64,000 bases of DNA from Lachnospiraceae bacterium (GCA_019424135.1 JAHYZZ010000010.1:1-64000); one strand, 5' to 3'. Positions 34,835 to 43,818 are shown, counted from the first letter of the stretch. Program-made: numbers and translations. Notes: generated by a model not told the origin, from the letters alone.

Positions 34835-35770
34835 ATGGAACCAAGCATCATGATAGCCATCATAGCTTTGATAACAGCAGCTATGGGCGGATTCATATAT
34901 TTTCGGAGAAAATATTTTCTGTTGTATCAAAAAGTTCAGCAGTTCCAGAAGACGCTGATAGAAGACGGGTGTATTGGAACCGGAACTGACAGGGAAAGAC
35001 CAGAGGATGTACTAAGAGATGGATTCCTGCAGATACAGAGAAAATATGAGATAGAGGCGGAAGCAGTAAGGAAAGACAGGCAGACAGTTCAAGAGCTGAT
35101 TTCAGACCTTTCTCATCAGTTGAAGACGCCACTTGCCAATATCCGTCTTTACCAGGAACTCTTAAAAAATCCGGATCTGAATCTGGAAAAACGAAAGAAT
35201 TTGCAGAGACGGCTAGAAGAGCAGACCGATAAACTGGACTGGCTTTTGGCCGTTTTATTTCAAATGGTGGAACTAGAGCGTGGTGTGGTATCTCTTGAAG
35301 CAAAGGAGGAAATGATATTTCCAGTCCTAAGGAAGGCGGTGGAGACAGTTCTTCCCAAAGCAGAGAAAAAGAGAATCGGCTTTGTGATGGAAGAATTATC
35401 AGATGAAAAGGATTCAGACGTAAGATTTCTTTATGATCCCAGATGGACAGAAGAGGTCTTTGTTAATATTCTGGAAAATGGAGTGAAATATAGTCCTGAA
35501 GGATCGATCATTCGTCTTTCGATAGAATACTATGAGACCTACGGGGCAGTTCGAATCCAAGACGAGGGGCCGGGAATCCTTAAGGAAGAACAAAGTCAGA
35601 TTTTTCGTAAATTCTATCGTGGGAAGGGGACGGAAAATATAGAAGGCTGGGGAATCGGCCTATATCTTTCCAGATTGATTTTAGATTCGGAGAATGGATA
35701 TATCACGGTAGAATCGGCGGAGGAAAGGGGGAGTACATTTTCTGTTTTTCTTCCAATCAGTCGGAAATAA
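34835..35770 (+). CDS. Sensor histidine kinase of the ABC locus
   Basis: A 311-residue kinase with one N-terminal membrane helix (SIMIAIIALITAAMGGFIYF) and almost no outside part, then a coiled linker, the phosphoacceptor DLSHQLKTPLANIRLYQEL and the ATPase domain (NILENGVKYSPEG, DEGPGILKEEQSQIFRKF, GWGIGLYLSRLIL). Kinases with no outside sensor often take their signal from a partner ABC transporter, here the permease downstream. GGGAG lies 8 bp before the ATG at 34835. Confidence 0.92.
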   Translation: MEPSIMIAIIALITAAMGGFIYFRRKYFLLYQKVQQFQKTLIEDGCIGTGTDRERPEDVLRDGFLQIQRKYEIEAEAVRKDRQTVQELISDLSHQLKTPLANIRLYQELLKNPDLNLEKRKNLQRRLEEQTDKLDWLLAVLFQMVELERGVVSLEAKEEMIFPVLRKAVETVLPKAEKKRIGFVMEELSDEKDSDVRFLYDPRWTEEVFVNILENGVKYSPEGSIIRLSIEYYETYGAVRIQDEGPGILKEEQSQIFRKFYRGKGTENIEGWGIGLYLSRLILDSENGYITVESAEERGSTFSVFLPISRK

Positions 35771-35780
35771 GGAGATAAGT

Positions 35781-35804
35781 TCTGACAAAATTGTCAGATT
35801 TTTT
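35781..35804 (+). terminator. Hairpin with T-run between kinase and ABC genes
   Basis: TCTGACA-AAAT-TTGTCAGA type hairpin (35781-35787 with 35792-35798) with six T after it. It would end or limit transcription before the ABC genes. Downstream, GTAAG repeats near 35814-35836 may be regulator sites in front of a second promoter. Confidence 0.7.
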
Positions 35805-35866
35805 CGTTGATATGTAAGGATCAGGTAAGAAGTAAGAGGTATTCTTTAGGTAGAAAGGAAACGAAA

Positions 35867-36538
35867 ATGGAAGCGGTCAAAGTGGCGGGAGTGCGGAAAG
35901 CCTTTATAGGGAATGCAGGAGTACAGGAGGTTCTAAAGGATGTGACTTTTTCCCTGGAAGAAGGAACGTTCACCGCGCTTACAGGAATTTCCGGAGCAGG
36001 GAAGACCACGCTTTTGCATCTTTTGGCTGGATTACAGAAACCAGATGAGGGAGAAATCATGCTTGCTGGAAGACAGTTGCAGACAATGAGTGAGAAGGAG
36101 ACTGCCCTGTTCAGGAGACGTCATATTGCCATGGTTCTTCAAGAATCCTTGCTTCTTCCCGGACTTACTGTGGAGGAAAACATCATTTTACCAGGAGTGA
36201 TGGACACGGGACGATTTCTGGATAAAAGACGGCTGGAAGAGGTCCTGTCAATCCTTCGATTGAGCGCTCACAGACAGAAGTATCCGACAGAGCTTTCCGG
36301 AGGCGAGCGTCAGAGGACGGTTTTTGGAAGAGCAATGTTTTCAGATGCGGAGCTGATTCTGGCAGATGAACCCGCGGCTCGGCTGGATACTCGACAGTCT
36401 TTGGAACTGACGGGCAGCTTAAAGCAATGTGCTAAAATCTGGCACCGGACGATATTAATGGCTACCCATGATCTGGGACTGGCCCAATTCTGTGACCGAG
36501 TACTGGAACTAAAAGACGGCATCGTTTTCGACAGGTGA
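35867..36538 (+). CDS. ABC transporter ATPase 1 (MacB/Bce type)
   Basis: A 223-residue ATPase: Walker A GISGAGKTTL, Q-loop VLQES, signature LSGGERQR, Walker B LILADEP and switch His in ATHD. The D-loop part reads DEPAARLD where this family usually has DEPTGNLD. AAAGGAAA lies before the ATG at 35867. It overlaps or abuts the permease gene and differs clearly from the second ATPase at 38902. Confidence 0.92.
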   Translation: MEAVKVAGVRKAFIGNAGVQEVLKDVTFSLEEGTFTALTGISGAGKTTLLHLLAGLQKPDEGEIMLAGRQLQTMSEKETALFRRRHIAMVLQESLLLPGLTVEENIILPGVMDTGRFLDKRRLEEVLSILRLSAHRQKYPTELSGGERQRTVFGRAMFSDAELILADEPAARLDTRQSLELTGSLKQCAKIWHRTILMATHDLGLAQFCDRVLELKDGIVFDR

Positions 36539-36543
36539 AGCTT

Positions 36544-38898
36544 ATGAAGATGATATGGAAGCTGATCAGAAAAGAAATCCGGCAGAAGCCGGGCAGATTT
36601 GTCGTTCTGGCAGCAGGAATGACGGCAGCAGTTTTTTTGATCACAGTGGTGACCATATTCTCAAATTCTTGTCTGAAATCCATGATTCAACAGGAAAAGG
36701 AGAAGAATGGACCTTATGAAGCGGTTTTTCATAATCTGAATGCAGAGCAGGCAGAAAGGCTGAAAGAAAACGAACAGGTCCAAAAAACCTGGAAGCTTAT
36801 TAAATGTAAGAAAGAGGATACTAAGAAGGATAGAAACTGTTATGGGGTTTCTTTTAAGAAGATCTCTTGGTCTGTCTTTGAACGGTCTGTGAATGTGGGG
36901 CGGGAGATTGATATGGAGCCGTTGCCGGAGGAAGAGCAACCGGTTTTATATTCGCGGGTAAATGACAGTGTAATTTCTCCCTTTGACATTACATTTAACG
37001 AAAAACTTCTGGGATATTATGGAATCAACACGGATGGTGTGAGAGCCGGATCTGCATGGGCAGTGATTTTGATCGACATTGTAATTGTATTTTTCGCAGC
37101 GGCGCTTCTTTATTATGCAGTTCTTTCCGGGATGGAAGAAAAGTTGAAGACATTGGGATTGCTGGACGGCATAGGGATCTCAGATCAGCAGAAACGGTTG
37201 TATATTTATGGGGAAAATTTGCTGGCAGGAATGCTGGCAGTACCGATAGGAACGATTCTTGGCTTATTGGCTCTGGCGGTCAGTATCCGATATTTGAATC
37301 AGTGGTTTCTTCCGACTCAAAAAGTAGAGATACAAATAAGCCTCGTCTGGATGATGGCGGCAATCTTGGGCTGCATACTGTTGATGTTCATTTCCGGGAC
37401 AGGTTTGTATGTGAGAGCCCAAGAAGAGCGGGTTCTGGACTTGATTTGCGGCTATAATGAAGAAGAGGAAGTGAACCGGACAGCAGTGCTCTTGAAGGCA
37501 AAAAAGCATTTCTTCCGGGCGGAAACTTTGCTGGCAGTGAAAAATGTGATTATTTATCATAAGAATTACGCGGTTTCTGCAGTCCTTCTGGTAATTTCGC
37601 TGTGCGTCTTTTTGGACGGGATCATGTATATTCGGGGAATGACAGCCACAACGGCACAGGCTTCTACCTATCCACCGGTATCTATGTGGATTTCGGGAGA
37701 GGGGACAAAAGAGAAAGAGTATGAAATACTGGCAGAAGAAGTAGAAGAATTACAGGGGGTAGAAAGCGTGCTCATGCTCCGTCAGGCAGATGATTACACT
37801 GCGTTGGAAGGAATGACCAAGTCGGAGATAGAGACCTATCTAAAAATGTTTCAGGCAGAAAGCGCTCTGGATGGTTATCAGATTTCTGGAACATATGAGC
37901 GGGAGGATGTTGAATCCGGAGACAGTCTAGGAAATATTGTGCGGGTCATTGGTGTGGATGAGGCGATTTTTCAACGGTATTTGAACTGTGGGGGCGTAAA
38001 GGAAGCAGGGGCACAAGACAGTGCTGTTATGTTCCGCAACGAGTGGACCGATCTTAGAAAGATGACGGAGTTTCCGGTGATGGTCAGAAAAAAAATTCAT
38101 GAAATTCCGGTGGCCTGTATGAATCCGGAAGGGAAGGAAGAAGTGTTACTGCCCGAGTATCTTTTGACAGCAGAAGAAAGTGAGAAAGGTGTGGGAGCTT
38201 ATAGGTTGATGGAAGCGGTGATGCTTTATGTTAACATGGAGACCTTTGAAAAGCTGATTGGGAATGACTTCAACTCAACGGTTTATTTGGAAATTGTATT
38301 GGAAAGGGATAAAGAGAAATGGGTCTCGCTGAATGACATTTGGTATCCGGATCATATGGTCCAGAGAATGGAAGAAGATGATAAAATCGAGGAGAAAATC
38401 CGGAAGATTGCAGAAGAACTGGGAATGGAACAGTTACAGGTCTATAGTTTTGCACAGGAGTATCACCATTCTTTTTTCCAGGGAGGCAAAGGAATGAGGA
38501 TTCTTCTGGTAACAGCTCTTGTAAGTTCCAGCTGGATTGCGGCCATAGTGGTTATCCTGCAAAAAGACGCGTCCTGTATACGTCGGCGTAAAAGGGAGTT
38601 TGCCCTGCTGCTTACCATTGGAATGACCAAGGGAAGAATTTGGAAAATGATTTTCCTGGAGCATCTTTTATATGCTTTTGCCGGAATTGCAGCAGGAATT
38701 CCGCTCAGTATTTTCTTCCTTTCTGGAATTTATCATGACGGAGGTGCCAGACAAATGAGTTCTGTTTGGGATGTACCTGTGGATCTGGTGTTATGTCAGA
38801 TCGGGCTGACATTGTTTGTAGTCTTCATACCATTTGTCTACACCATAAGGGAGTTGAATAAAATGGATATGATTTCAGTAATCCGAAAGGAGGAGTAG
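36544..38898 (+). CDS. FtsX-type ABC permease
   Basis: A permease of about 784 residues. An N-terminal helix (FVVLAAGMTAAVFLITVVTI), an outside domain of about 120 residues, three helices, a cytoplasmic loop, a further helix, a large outside domain of some 260 residues and three C-terminal helices form two FtsX-like halves (SSWIAAIVVILQKDASCIRRRKR-type region at the end). Such permeases work as MacB-like extruders or as peptide sensors with kinases. AGGTGA precedes the ATG at 36544; a GTG at 36535 overlapping the ATPase stop is also possible. Confidence 0.88.
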   Translation: MKMIWKLIRKEIRQKPGRFVVLAAGMTAAVFLITVVTIFSNSCLKSMIQQEKEKNGPYEAVFHNLNAEQAERLKENEQVQKTWKLIKCKKEDTKKDRNCYGVSFKKISWSVFERSVNVGREIDMEPLPEEEQPVLYSRVNDSVISPFDITFNEKLLGYYGINTDGVRAGSAWAVILIDIVIVFFAAALLYYAVLSGMEEKLKTLGLLDGIGISDQQKRLYIYGENLLAGMLAVPIGTILGLLALAVSIRYLNQWFLPTQKVEIQISLVWMMAAILGCILLMFISGTGLYVRAQEERVLDLICGYNEEEEVNRTAVLLKAKKHFFRAETLLAVKNVIIYHKNYAVSAVLLVISLCVFLDGIMYIRGMTATTAQASTYPPVSMWISGEGTKEKEYEILAEEVEELQGVESVLMLRQADDYTALEGMTKSEIETYLKMFQAESALDGYQISGTYEREDVESGDSLGNIVRVIGVDEAIFQRYLNCGGVKEAGAQDSAVMFRNEWTDLRKMTEFPVMVRKKIHEIPVACMNPEGKEEVLLPEYLLTAEESEKGVGAYRLMEAVMLYVNMETFEKLIGNDFNSTVYLEIVLERDKEKWVSLNDIWYPDHMVQRMEEDDKIEEKIRKIAEELGMEQLQVYSFAQEYHHSFFQGGKGMRILLVTALVSSSWIAAIVVILQKDASCIRRRKREFALLLTIGMTKGRIWKMIFLEHLLYAFAGIAAGIPLSIFFLSGIYHDGGARQMSSVWDVPVDLVLCQIGLTLFVVFIPFVYTIRELNKMDMISVIRKEE

Positions 38899-38901
38899 CA
38901 G

Positions 38902-39594
38902 ATGAAAAAGACATATGCCATTTGCGCAGAGAAGGTCAGAAAAACATATGGTACAGGAGAATATCCGGTTCGGGCGTTACAGGATGTATCGATTCAGATT
39001 CCCGCCGGGCAGTTTGCAGCGGTTCTTGGGCCTTCCGGATGCGGAAAATCAACGCTACTTCATGTGCTGTCAGGTATTGATGAGCCGGATTCGGGAAAGG
39101 TGGAGGTCACAGGGAAAAACCTGTATGAAATGAAAAGGAATGACAGAGCCATATTTCGCAGGCAAAATATTGGTATGGTTTATCAGTCGATTTATCTCCT
39201 TGCATCACTAAATATTGAGGAAAATGTGATACTTCCTCTTTTGCTGGATGGGCGGAAAGTGTCGGAAACGTGGGTTGGAAAACTTTTTGAGGAGACAGGA
39301 CTTACGAAAAAACGGGAAGCGCTGCCTTGCCAGCTTTCTGGAGGACAACAGCAAAGGGCGGCTATCGCAAGAGCAGTGGTGGCGTCTCCGGCAGTGCTTT
39401 TTACGGACGAACCTACCGGGAATCTGGATAAAGCCAGCCGGGATACTGTAATGAAATTATTCCGAACGTTAAATGAGAACTATGGGGTGACGATTTTGAT
39501 GGTGACCCATGACGAAGAACTTGCCGGACAGTGTGACAGGATATTGTATATGGAAGACGGGAAGGTCATCAGAGACAGGCACTTGAGAACGTAG
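38902..39594 (+). CDS. ABC transporter ATPase 2 (MacB type)
   Basis: A 230-residue ATPase with Walker A LGPSGCGKST, Q-loop MVYQS, signature LSGGQQQR, Walker B VLFTDEPTGNLD and VTHD. It has an N-terminal insertion (TYGTGEYPVRALQDV) typical of the LolD/MacB group. It follows the permease by 3 bp, with AAGGAGGAG inside the permease end. All catalytic motifs are kept, so either ATPase could drive the permease, or both could form a mixed pair. Confidence 0.93.
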   Translation: MKKTYAICAEKVRKTYGTGEYPVRALQDVSIQIPAGQFAAVLGPSGCGKSTLLHVLSGIDEPDSGKVEVTGKNLYEMKRNDRAIFRRQNIGMVYQSIYLLASLNIEENVILPLLLDGRKVSETWVGKLFEETGLTKKREALPCQLSGGQQQRAAIARAVVASPAVLFTDEPTGNLDKASRDTVMKLFRTLNENYGVTILMVTHDEELAGQCDRILYMEDGKVIRDRHLRT

Positions 39595-39713
39595 TGTTGT
39601 TTTTTCGCAAAACCTCATTCGATACTTTTTCTTAGATAACCGCTGAAAAATTTTTATGTTTGTGATAGAATAATATGGTACAGTAACGATAATATAATCA
39701 TCAGGAGGGAACC

Positions 39714-40886
39714 ATGGACTACGCAAAAGAATCATTAAAAATGCATTACGAATTAAAGGGTAAGATCGAGGTGACCAGCCGGGCAAAGGTAGATTCCAAA
39801 GAAGCGCTGAGCCTAGCTTATACACCAGGTGTTGCACAGCCATGCCTGGAAATCCAGAAGGATATCACTAAAAGTTATGATCTGACCAGACGCTGGAATA
39901 CCGTAGCAGTGATCACAGATGGAACAGCTGTCTTAGGCCTGGGAGATATCGGACCGGAAGCAGGAATGCCTGTTATGGAAGGAAAATGTGTACTGTTTAA
40001 GGAATTTGGCGGCGTGGATGCGATTCCGCTCTGTGTAAGATCTAAAGATGTAGATGAGATCGTGAAGGCTGTCAGTCTGTTTGCAGGAAGTTTTGGCGGC
40101 ATTAACCTGGAGGATATTGCGGCACCCCGGTGTTTTGAGATTGAAAGACGCCTGAAAGAATGCTGTGACATTCCGATTTTCCATGATGACCAGCACGGTA
40201 CAGCGGTAATCACACTGGCAGGATTGATCAATGCCCTCAAAGTGGTGGGTAAAAAGATTGAAGATGTCAAGATTGTAACTTCCGGGGCCGGCGCTGCGGG
40301 CATTGCGATTATCAGGCTTTTGATGTCCATGGGACTGAAGAATGTGATTATGACAGATAGAAAAGGTGCGATCTATGAAGGCCGAGAGGGATTGAACCCA
40401 ATCAAAGAAGAAATGGCGAAGATTACAAACTTTGAACATCAAAAGGGTAGTCTGGCAGAAGTGATCAAGGGAGCAGATGTCTTTATTGGAGTTTCTGCTC
40501 CAGGTACGCTGACTCAGGATATGGTTCGTTCCATGGCAGATCAGCCGATCATTTTTGCATGTGCCAATCCGACTCCGGAGATATTCCCAGATGAGGCAAA
40601 GGCAGCAGGGGCGGCAGTAGTGTCTACCGGACGTTCTGATTTTCCGAATCAGGTGAATAATGTATTGTGCTTCCCGGGAATTTTCCGTGGAGCTTTGGAT
40701 GTACGAGCATCTGATATCAATGATGAGATGAAGGTGGCTGCGGCTTATGCAATTGCAGGACTGGTAAGCGATGAGGAACTGAACGCAGAATATATTCTTC
40801 CAGCTGCGTTTGATTCCAGGGTAAAAGACGCAGTGGCAAAGGCAACAGCTGAAGCAGCAGTAAAAAGTGGCGTGGCAAGAATCTAA
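39714..40886 (+). CDS. NAD(P)-dependent malic enzyme
   Basis: A 390-residue malic enzyme (malate to pyruvate and CO2). Motifs: the Tyr in LAYTPGVAQP, DGTAVLGLGDIGP, the metal ligands in ERRLKECCDIPIFHDDQHGTA and the NAD loop SGAGAAGIAI. It is the short bacterial form without the phosphotransacetylase domain. CAGGAGGG precedes the ATG. Single gene with terminator. Confidence 0.95.
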   Translation: MDYAKESLKMHYELKGKIEVTSRAKVDSKEALSLAYTPGVAQPCLEIQKDITKSYDLTRRWNTVAVITDGTAVLGLGDIGPEAGMPVMEGKCVLFKEFGGVDAIPLCVRSKDVDEIVKAVSLFAGSFGGINLEDIAAPRCFEIERRLKECCDIPIFHDDQHGTAVITLAGLINALKVVGKKIEDVKIVTSGAGAAGIAIIRLLMSMGLKNVIMTDRKGAIYEGREGLNPIKEEMAKITNFEHQKGSLAEVIKGADVFIGVSAPGTLTQDMVRSMADQPIIFACANPTPEIFPDEAKAAGAAVVSTGRSDFPNQVNNVLCFPGIFRGALDVRASDINDEMKVAAAYAIAGLVSDEELNAEYILPAAFDSRVKDAVAKATAEAAVKSGVARI

Positions 40887-40921
40887 ATTAGCGGTGTGAT
40901 CCTAAGATTCGAAAAGATCCT

Positions 40922-40967
40922 ATGAGTGCTGTAAAATCATGAGAATGGTTTTGGGCACTCATTTTTT
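40922..40967 (+). terminator. Terminator after the malic enzyme gene
   Basis: An 8-bp stem ATGAGTGC/GCACTCAT (40922-40929 with 40955-40962), a 25-nt loop and five T. Confidence 0.75.
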
Positions 40968-40986
40968 ATGAAACTCACTTTTTCGC

Positions 40987-41017
40987 TTGACCTTCCAGTC
41001 ACTGGAAGGTGTTAAAT
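40987..41017 (+). promoter_or_regulatory. MerR-type promoter and operator
   Basis: TTGACC (40987-40992), a 19-bp spacer and TTAAAT (41012-41017). The spacer holds a perfect dyad, ACCTTCCAGT-C-ACTGGAAGGT (40990-41010). A stretched 19-bp spacer with a central dyad is the mark of promoters that MerR proteins twist into activity. The gene behind it is itself a merR, so autocontrol is likely. Confidence 0.85.
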
Positions 41018-41041
41018 GTAGGAGTAAAGAGGAGGAAAGGC

Positions 41042-41656
41042 ATGACAATCAAAGAAGTAGAAGCGCAGGTTGGAATCAAAAAGACAAACATCAGATATTA
41101 TGAGGAAGCCGGGCTGATTACACCAGACCGGAACCTGGAGAATAATTACCGCAGCTACTCTGTGGAGGATGTGGAGCTTTTAAAAAAGATCAAGTTTCTG
41201 CGGAGTATAGAGGTGTCTGTTGCGGACATCAAAAGACTCCAGCAAGGAGAAATAACCATGCCGGATCTGATGGATACCTACATCCAGAAATTTTCAAAAG
41301 AAAAAGAAGAGAAAGGAACCGCAGAGGAAATGTGCAGACAGATCAAAGTATCGGGAAGTTCCTTCTCTACTCTGAATTTGTCTGACATCAATGCAGAGGA
41401 TTTCTGGAAAGTGAAAGGAGGAGATATCATGAAAACAGATCGAATCAGAGAGGTCAGTAAATTGCAGGCAAAAGATAAAAAAGTGGTAGATTTTATGGAA
41501 GCGGCAGGATCAGTATTTCTTGGATTATCAATTGTCTTGTTAGGCTCAGGGTATCAGTGGCCGGTCTGGATGCTGATTCTTTCGGCAGCTGTCATGATCG
41601 GCGCCCATGTTGTGAGGTACCGGATTAGAAAGAAGATTCATGGATTGCAAATGTGA
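41042..41656 (+). CDS. MerR-family regulator with C-terminal membrane helices
   Basis: A 204-residue protein. The N-terminal MerR domain (MTIKEVEAQVGIKKTNIRYY, EEAGLITPDRN) and dimer helix (LKKIKFLRSIEVSVADIKRL) are followed by a linker and two hydrophobic helices near the C-terminus (GSVFLGLSIVLLGSGY and PVWMLILSAAVMIGAHVV). It is thus a membrane-bound DNA-binding protein. The start is set by GAGGAGG. No effector domain is visible; the membrane part could be the sensor. It is controlled by the dyad promoter just upstream. Confidence 0.88.
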   Translation: MTIKEVEAQVGIKKTNIRYYEEAGLITPDRNLENNYRSYSVEDVELLKKIKFLRSIEVSVADIKRLQQGEITMPDLMDTYIQKFSKEKEEKGTAEEMCRQIKVSGSSFSTLNLSDINAEDFWKVKGGDIMKTDRIREVSKLQAKDKKVVDFMEAAGSVFLGLSIVLLGSGYQWPVWMLILSAAVMIGAHVVRYRIRKKIHGLQM

Positions 41657-41666
41657 ACAAAGTGTG

Positions 41667-41707
41667 AAATAGGACGTAGACCTTTTGCAAAGGTCTACGT
41701 CCTATTT
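41667..41707. terminator. 19-bp hairpin between convergent genes, core like the dispersed repeat
   Basis: A perfect 19-bp stem (41667-41685 with 41689-41707) with a 3-nt loop, ending in A and T runs on both sides, so it can terminate the merR and the M24 peptidase transcripts. Its stem contains AGGACGTAG/CTACGTCCT, the same core as the repeats at 22024 and 52834. Confidence 0.9.
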
Positions 41708-41716
41708 TGCATCAGA

Positions 41717-42790
41717 TTAGCCTACGATTTTCCATTTTTTGTCTACGGCATTTAACAGTTCATGTCCGTCTTCGGTCACAAGAACAAGATCCTCGATACG
41801 TACGCCGTATTTGCCTTCCAGGTAGATGCCAGGCTCGATGGAGAAGATCATGCCAGGCTCAGCTACGTTTTTGTTAATCGGGCTTACGTCGCCGTATTCG
41901 TGATCTTCCTGTCCGATGAAGTGGCCAAGTCGAATCTTCCAATACTCGCTGTAGCCTTTTTCATCGATATAATCTCTTGCCTGTGCATCAATATCACAGA
42001 AGCGTACTCCGGGCTTGATCACAGATTCTGCTCTCAATACAGCTTCGTGTACGATGTCATGAATCTTTGTTTGCTCTGGATCTGCAGATTTGCAGTAGAA
42101 GGTTCGGGTCATATCGGAGCAGTATCCCTGCCATACGCAGCCCATATCAATCAGGATACATTCGCCTGCCTTCAGTGTGCGGGTGTCACTTGGCTCGTGA
42201 TGCTGGTCTGCGGCATTTGGCCCGAAGCATACGATGGTGTCGAAGCTTGTCCCGCTGGCTCCGGCCTTCAGGTATTCAGAATCAATAAAGTCAGCGACCT
42301 GCTTTTCGGTCATGCCTTCCTTAATATAAGCAATCACTTTTTCCATAACTGCATCGTTGATCTCGGATGCCTTTTTCATAATGGCAATCTCTTCTTCGTT
42401 TTTAACAGCACGTACCCCGTCTACACAGTCAGATCCCCACACCGTTTTGAGCTGAGGAAGTTTTTCCTGCAGAGGAATCAGGAAACGTGCCGGCCAGGTC
42501 TTGTCGATGCCAAGTGGTACGGACGGATCAATCTGGTCTGCAATAATAGAAATCTGATCCTCCATATCAGAGAACCATACTTCTTCGAATCCAGTATCTT
42601 TTACAAAGTACAGATAGTTCAAGAGCATGGTATGTTTTCCGCTGGTCCGCAGGATCAAAGCATATAATCTTTCGCCGGGATTTACCATGATCCCAGTTAA
42701 AAAGCGGATGCTTAACGGGTCAGAAACAATCAGCTGAGTAATTCCCTTTTCCTCCATTTTTTTCAGTACGCGTGCAATTCTGTCATTCAT
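41717..42790 (-). CDS. pepP: M24-family Xaa-Pro peptidase
   Basis: A 357-residue creatinase-fold peptidase. The metal ligands are visible as Asp in LIDMGCVWQG, Asp in CSDMTRTF, His in RLGHFIGQ, Glu in SIEPGIY and Glu in VRIEDLV. The N-terminal creatinase-like domain (about 1-130) is complete. It would remove residues before Pro from peptides. It stands alone on the minus strand. Confidence 0.92.
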   Translation of the reverse strand: MNDRIARVLKKMEEKGITQLIVSDPLSIRFLTGIMVNPGERLYALILRTSGKHTMLLNYLYFVKDTGFEEVWFSDMEDQISIIADQIDPSVPLGIDKTWPARFLIPLQEKLPQLKTVWGSDCVDGVRAVKNEEEIAIMKKASEINDAVMEKVIAYIKEGMTEKQVADFIDSEYLKAGASGTSFDTIVCFGPNAADQHHEPSDTRTLKAGECILIDMGCVWQGYCSDMTRTFYCKSADPEQTKIHDIVHEAVLRAESVIKPGVRFCDIDAQARDYIDEKGYSEYWKIRLGHFIGQEDHEYGDVSPINKNVAEPGMIFSIEPGIYLEGKYGVRIEDLVLVTEDGHELLNAVDKKWKIVG

Positions 42791-42927
42791 TTTAAAAATG
42801 CTCCTTTCTCAATGATATAGCGTATATATGCATTATAACATAATCTTGAGGTTGGAACCAAGAGCCGGATATGATAAAATGTAACTGCTTTAAAAAGGTG
42901 TTGCAGTAGAAAAGGGGAATATCAAAA

Positions 42928-43305
42928 GTGATTGAAGACAAAGATTATATTATGCGGCTGACACATGAGGTAGTTCGGACATTGATTCGGCTTTTGTTCC
43001 AAAAGGATATTGACAGGGAAGAAGAGTCGACTGCGCCGGCGGAAATGCTGGTTCGTTATCGTAAACTGCTTGCCATGATAAAAGAGGGAAAGATCAATGA
43101 GGCAGAAAACCTTTTGGTGGAAGAGATGGAGCTAGATAACCTGTCATATTTTGAAATGGGGCTGTTGTTCTACGAGAAGCTGGGAGCCCAGACTGAGGAT
43201 TTTTTAGAGGAACACAATTATACACAGGAGGAAGTCGTTGATGGGTTGAAATATCTTGTGGACTGTTATGGTTATGGAGATTTGTGGGACACGGTCAGCA
43301 GATAA
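42928..43305 (+). CDS. Small helical protein, DUF6483-like
   Basis: A 125-residue, mostly helical acidic protein with GTG start after AAGGGGA. The N-terminus (KDYIMRLTHEVVRTLIRLLFQK) recalls DUF6483 members. A tetratricopeptide-like part follows (LLAMIKEGKINEAENLLVEE). No signal or membrane segment. Function unknown. It precedes the peroxiredoxin gene by 36 bp. Confidence 0.6.
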   Translation: MIEDKDYIMRLTHEVVRTLIRLLFQKDIDREEESTAPAEMLVRYRKLLAMIKEGKINEAENLLVEEMELDNLSYFEMGLLFYEKLGAQTEDFLEEHNYTQEEVVDGLKYLVDCYGYGDLWDTVSR

Positions 43306-43341
43306 GAGAATGATATTTTTGGAATACAGGAGGAAGAAAAG

Positions 43342-43797
43342 ATGTTAGAACCAGGAATGAAGGCACCGGCATTTGCGTTGCCAGATCAGAATGGAGAGAT
43401 ACATACGCTGGAAGAATACAGGGGCAGGAAAGTCATTTTGTATTTTTATCCAAAAGATAATACCCCAGGATGCACGAAACAGGCATGTGGGTTTGGGGAG
43501 CTGTATCCTCAGTTTATAGAAAAGGGTGCAGTGGTATTGGGAGTCAGCAAGGATAGTGTGACATCCCATAAGAAATTTGAGGAAAAATACCAGCTTCCGT
43601 TTCCTTTGCTTTCCGACCCGGAGCTTGTCTGTATTCAGGCATATGATGTGTGGAAAGAGAAAAACATGTATGGAAAAAAGACGATGGGCGTCGTCAGGAC
43701 GACCTATCTGATCGATGAGGATGGCATGATAACGAAGGCATTTGGAAAAGTAAAGGCGGCAGAGAACCCACCCCAGATGCTGGCAGAACTGAAATAA
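43342..43797 (+). CDS. bcp: Thiol peroxidase of the Bcp/PrxQ type
   Basis: A 151-residue peroxiredoxin. The peroxidatic Cys is in DNTPGCTKQACG, where the second Cys five residues later is the resolving Cys of the PrxQ group; the FYP and R residues of the active site are present (VILYFYPKD, VVRTTYLID). It reduces peroxides with thioredoxin as donor. GGAGG precedes the ATG. A nitroreductase follows, so the pair may form a small redox unit. Confidence 0.95.
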   Translation: MLEPGMKAPAFALPDQNGEIHTLEEYRGRKVILYFYPKDNTPGCTKQACGFGELYPQFIEKGAVVLGVSKDSVTSHKKFEEKYQLPFPLLSDPELVCIQAYDVWKEKNMYGKKTMGVVRTTYLIDEDGMITKAFGKVKAAENPPQMLAELK

Positions 43798-43818
43798 AGT
43801 CAGAAAGGAGTGGCATTT

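Noticed and set aside
35945..36538. ATPase 1 of the ABC locus as a degenerate, inactive ATPase because of DEPAARLD
   Set aside because: Walker A, signature, catalytic Glu and switch His are all intact; only the D-loop neighbourhood differs.
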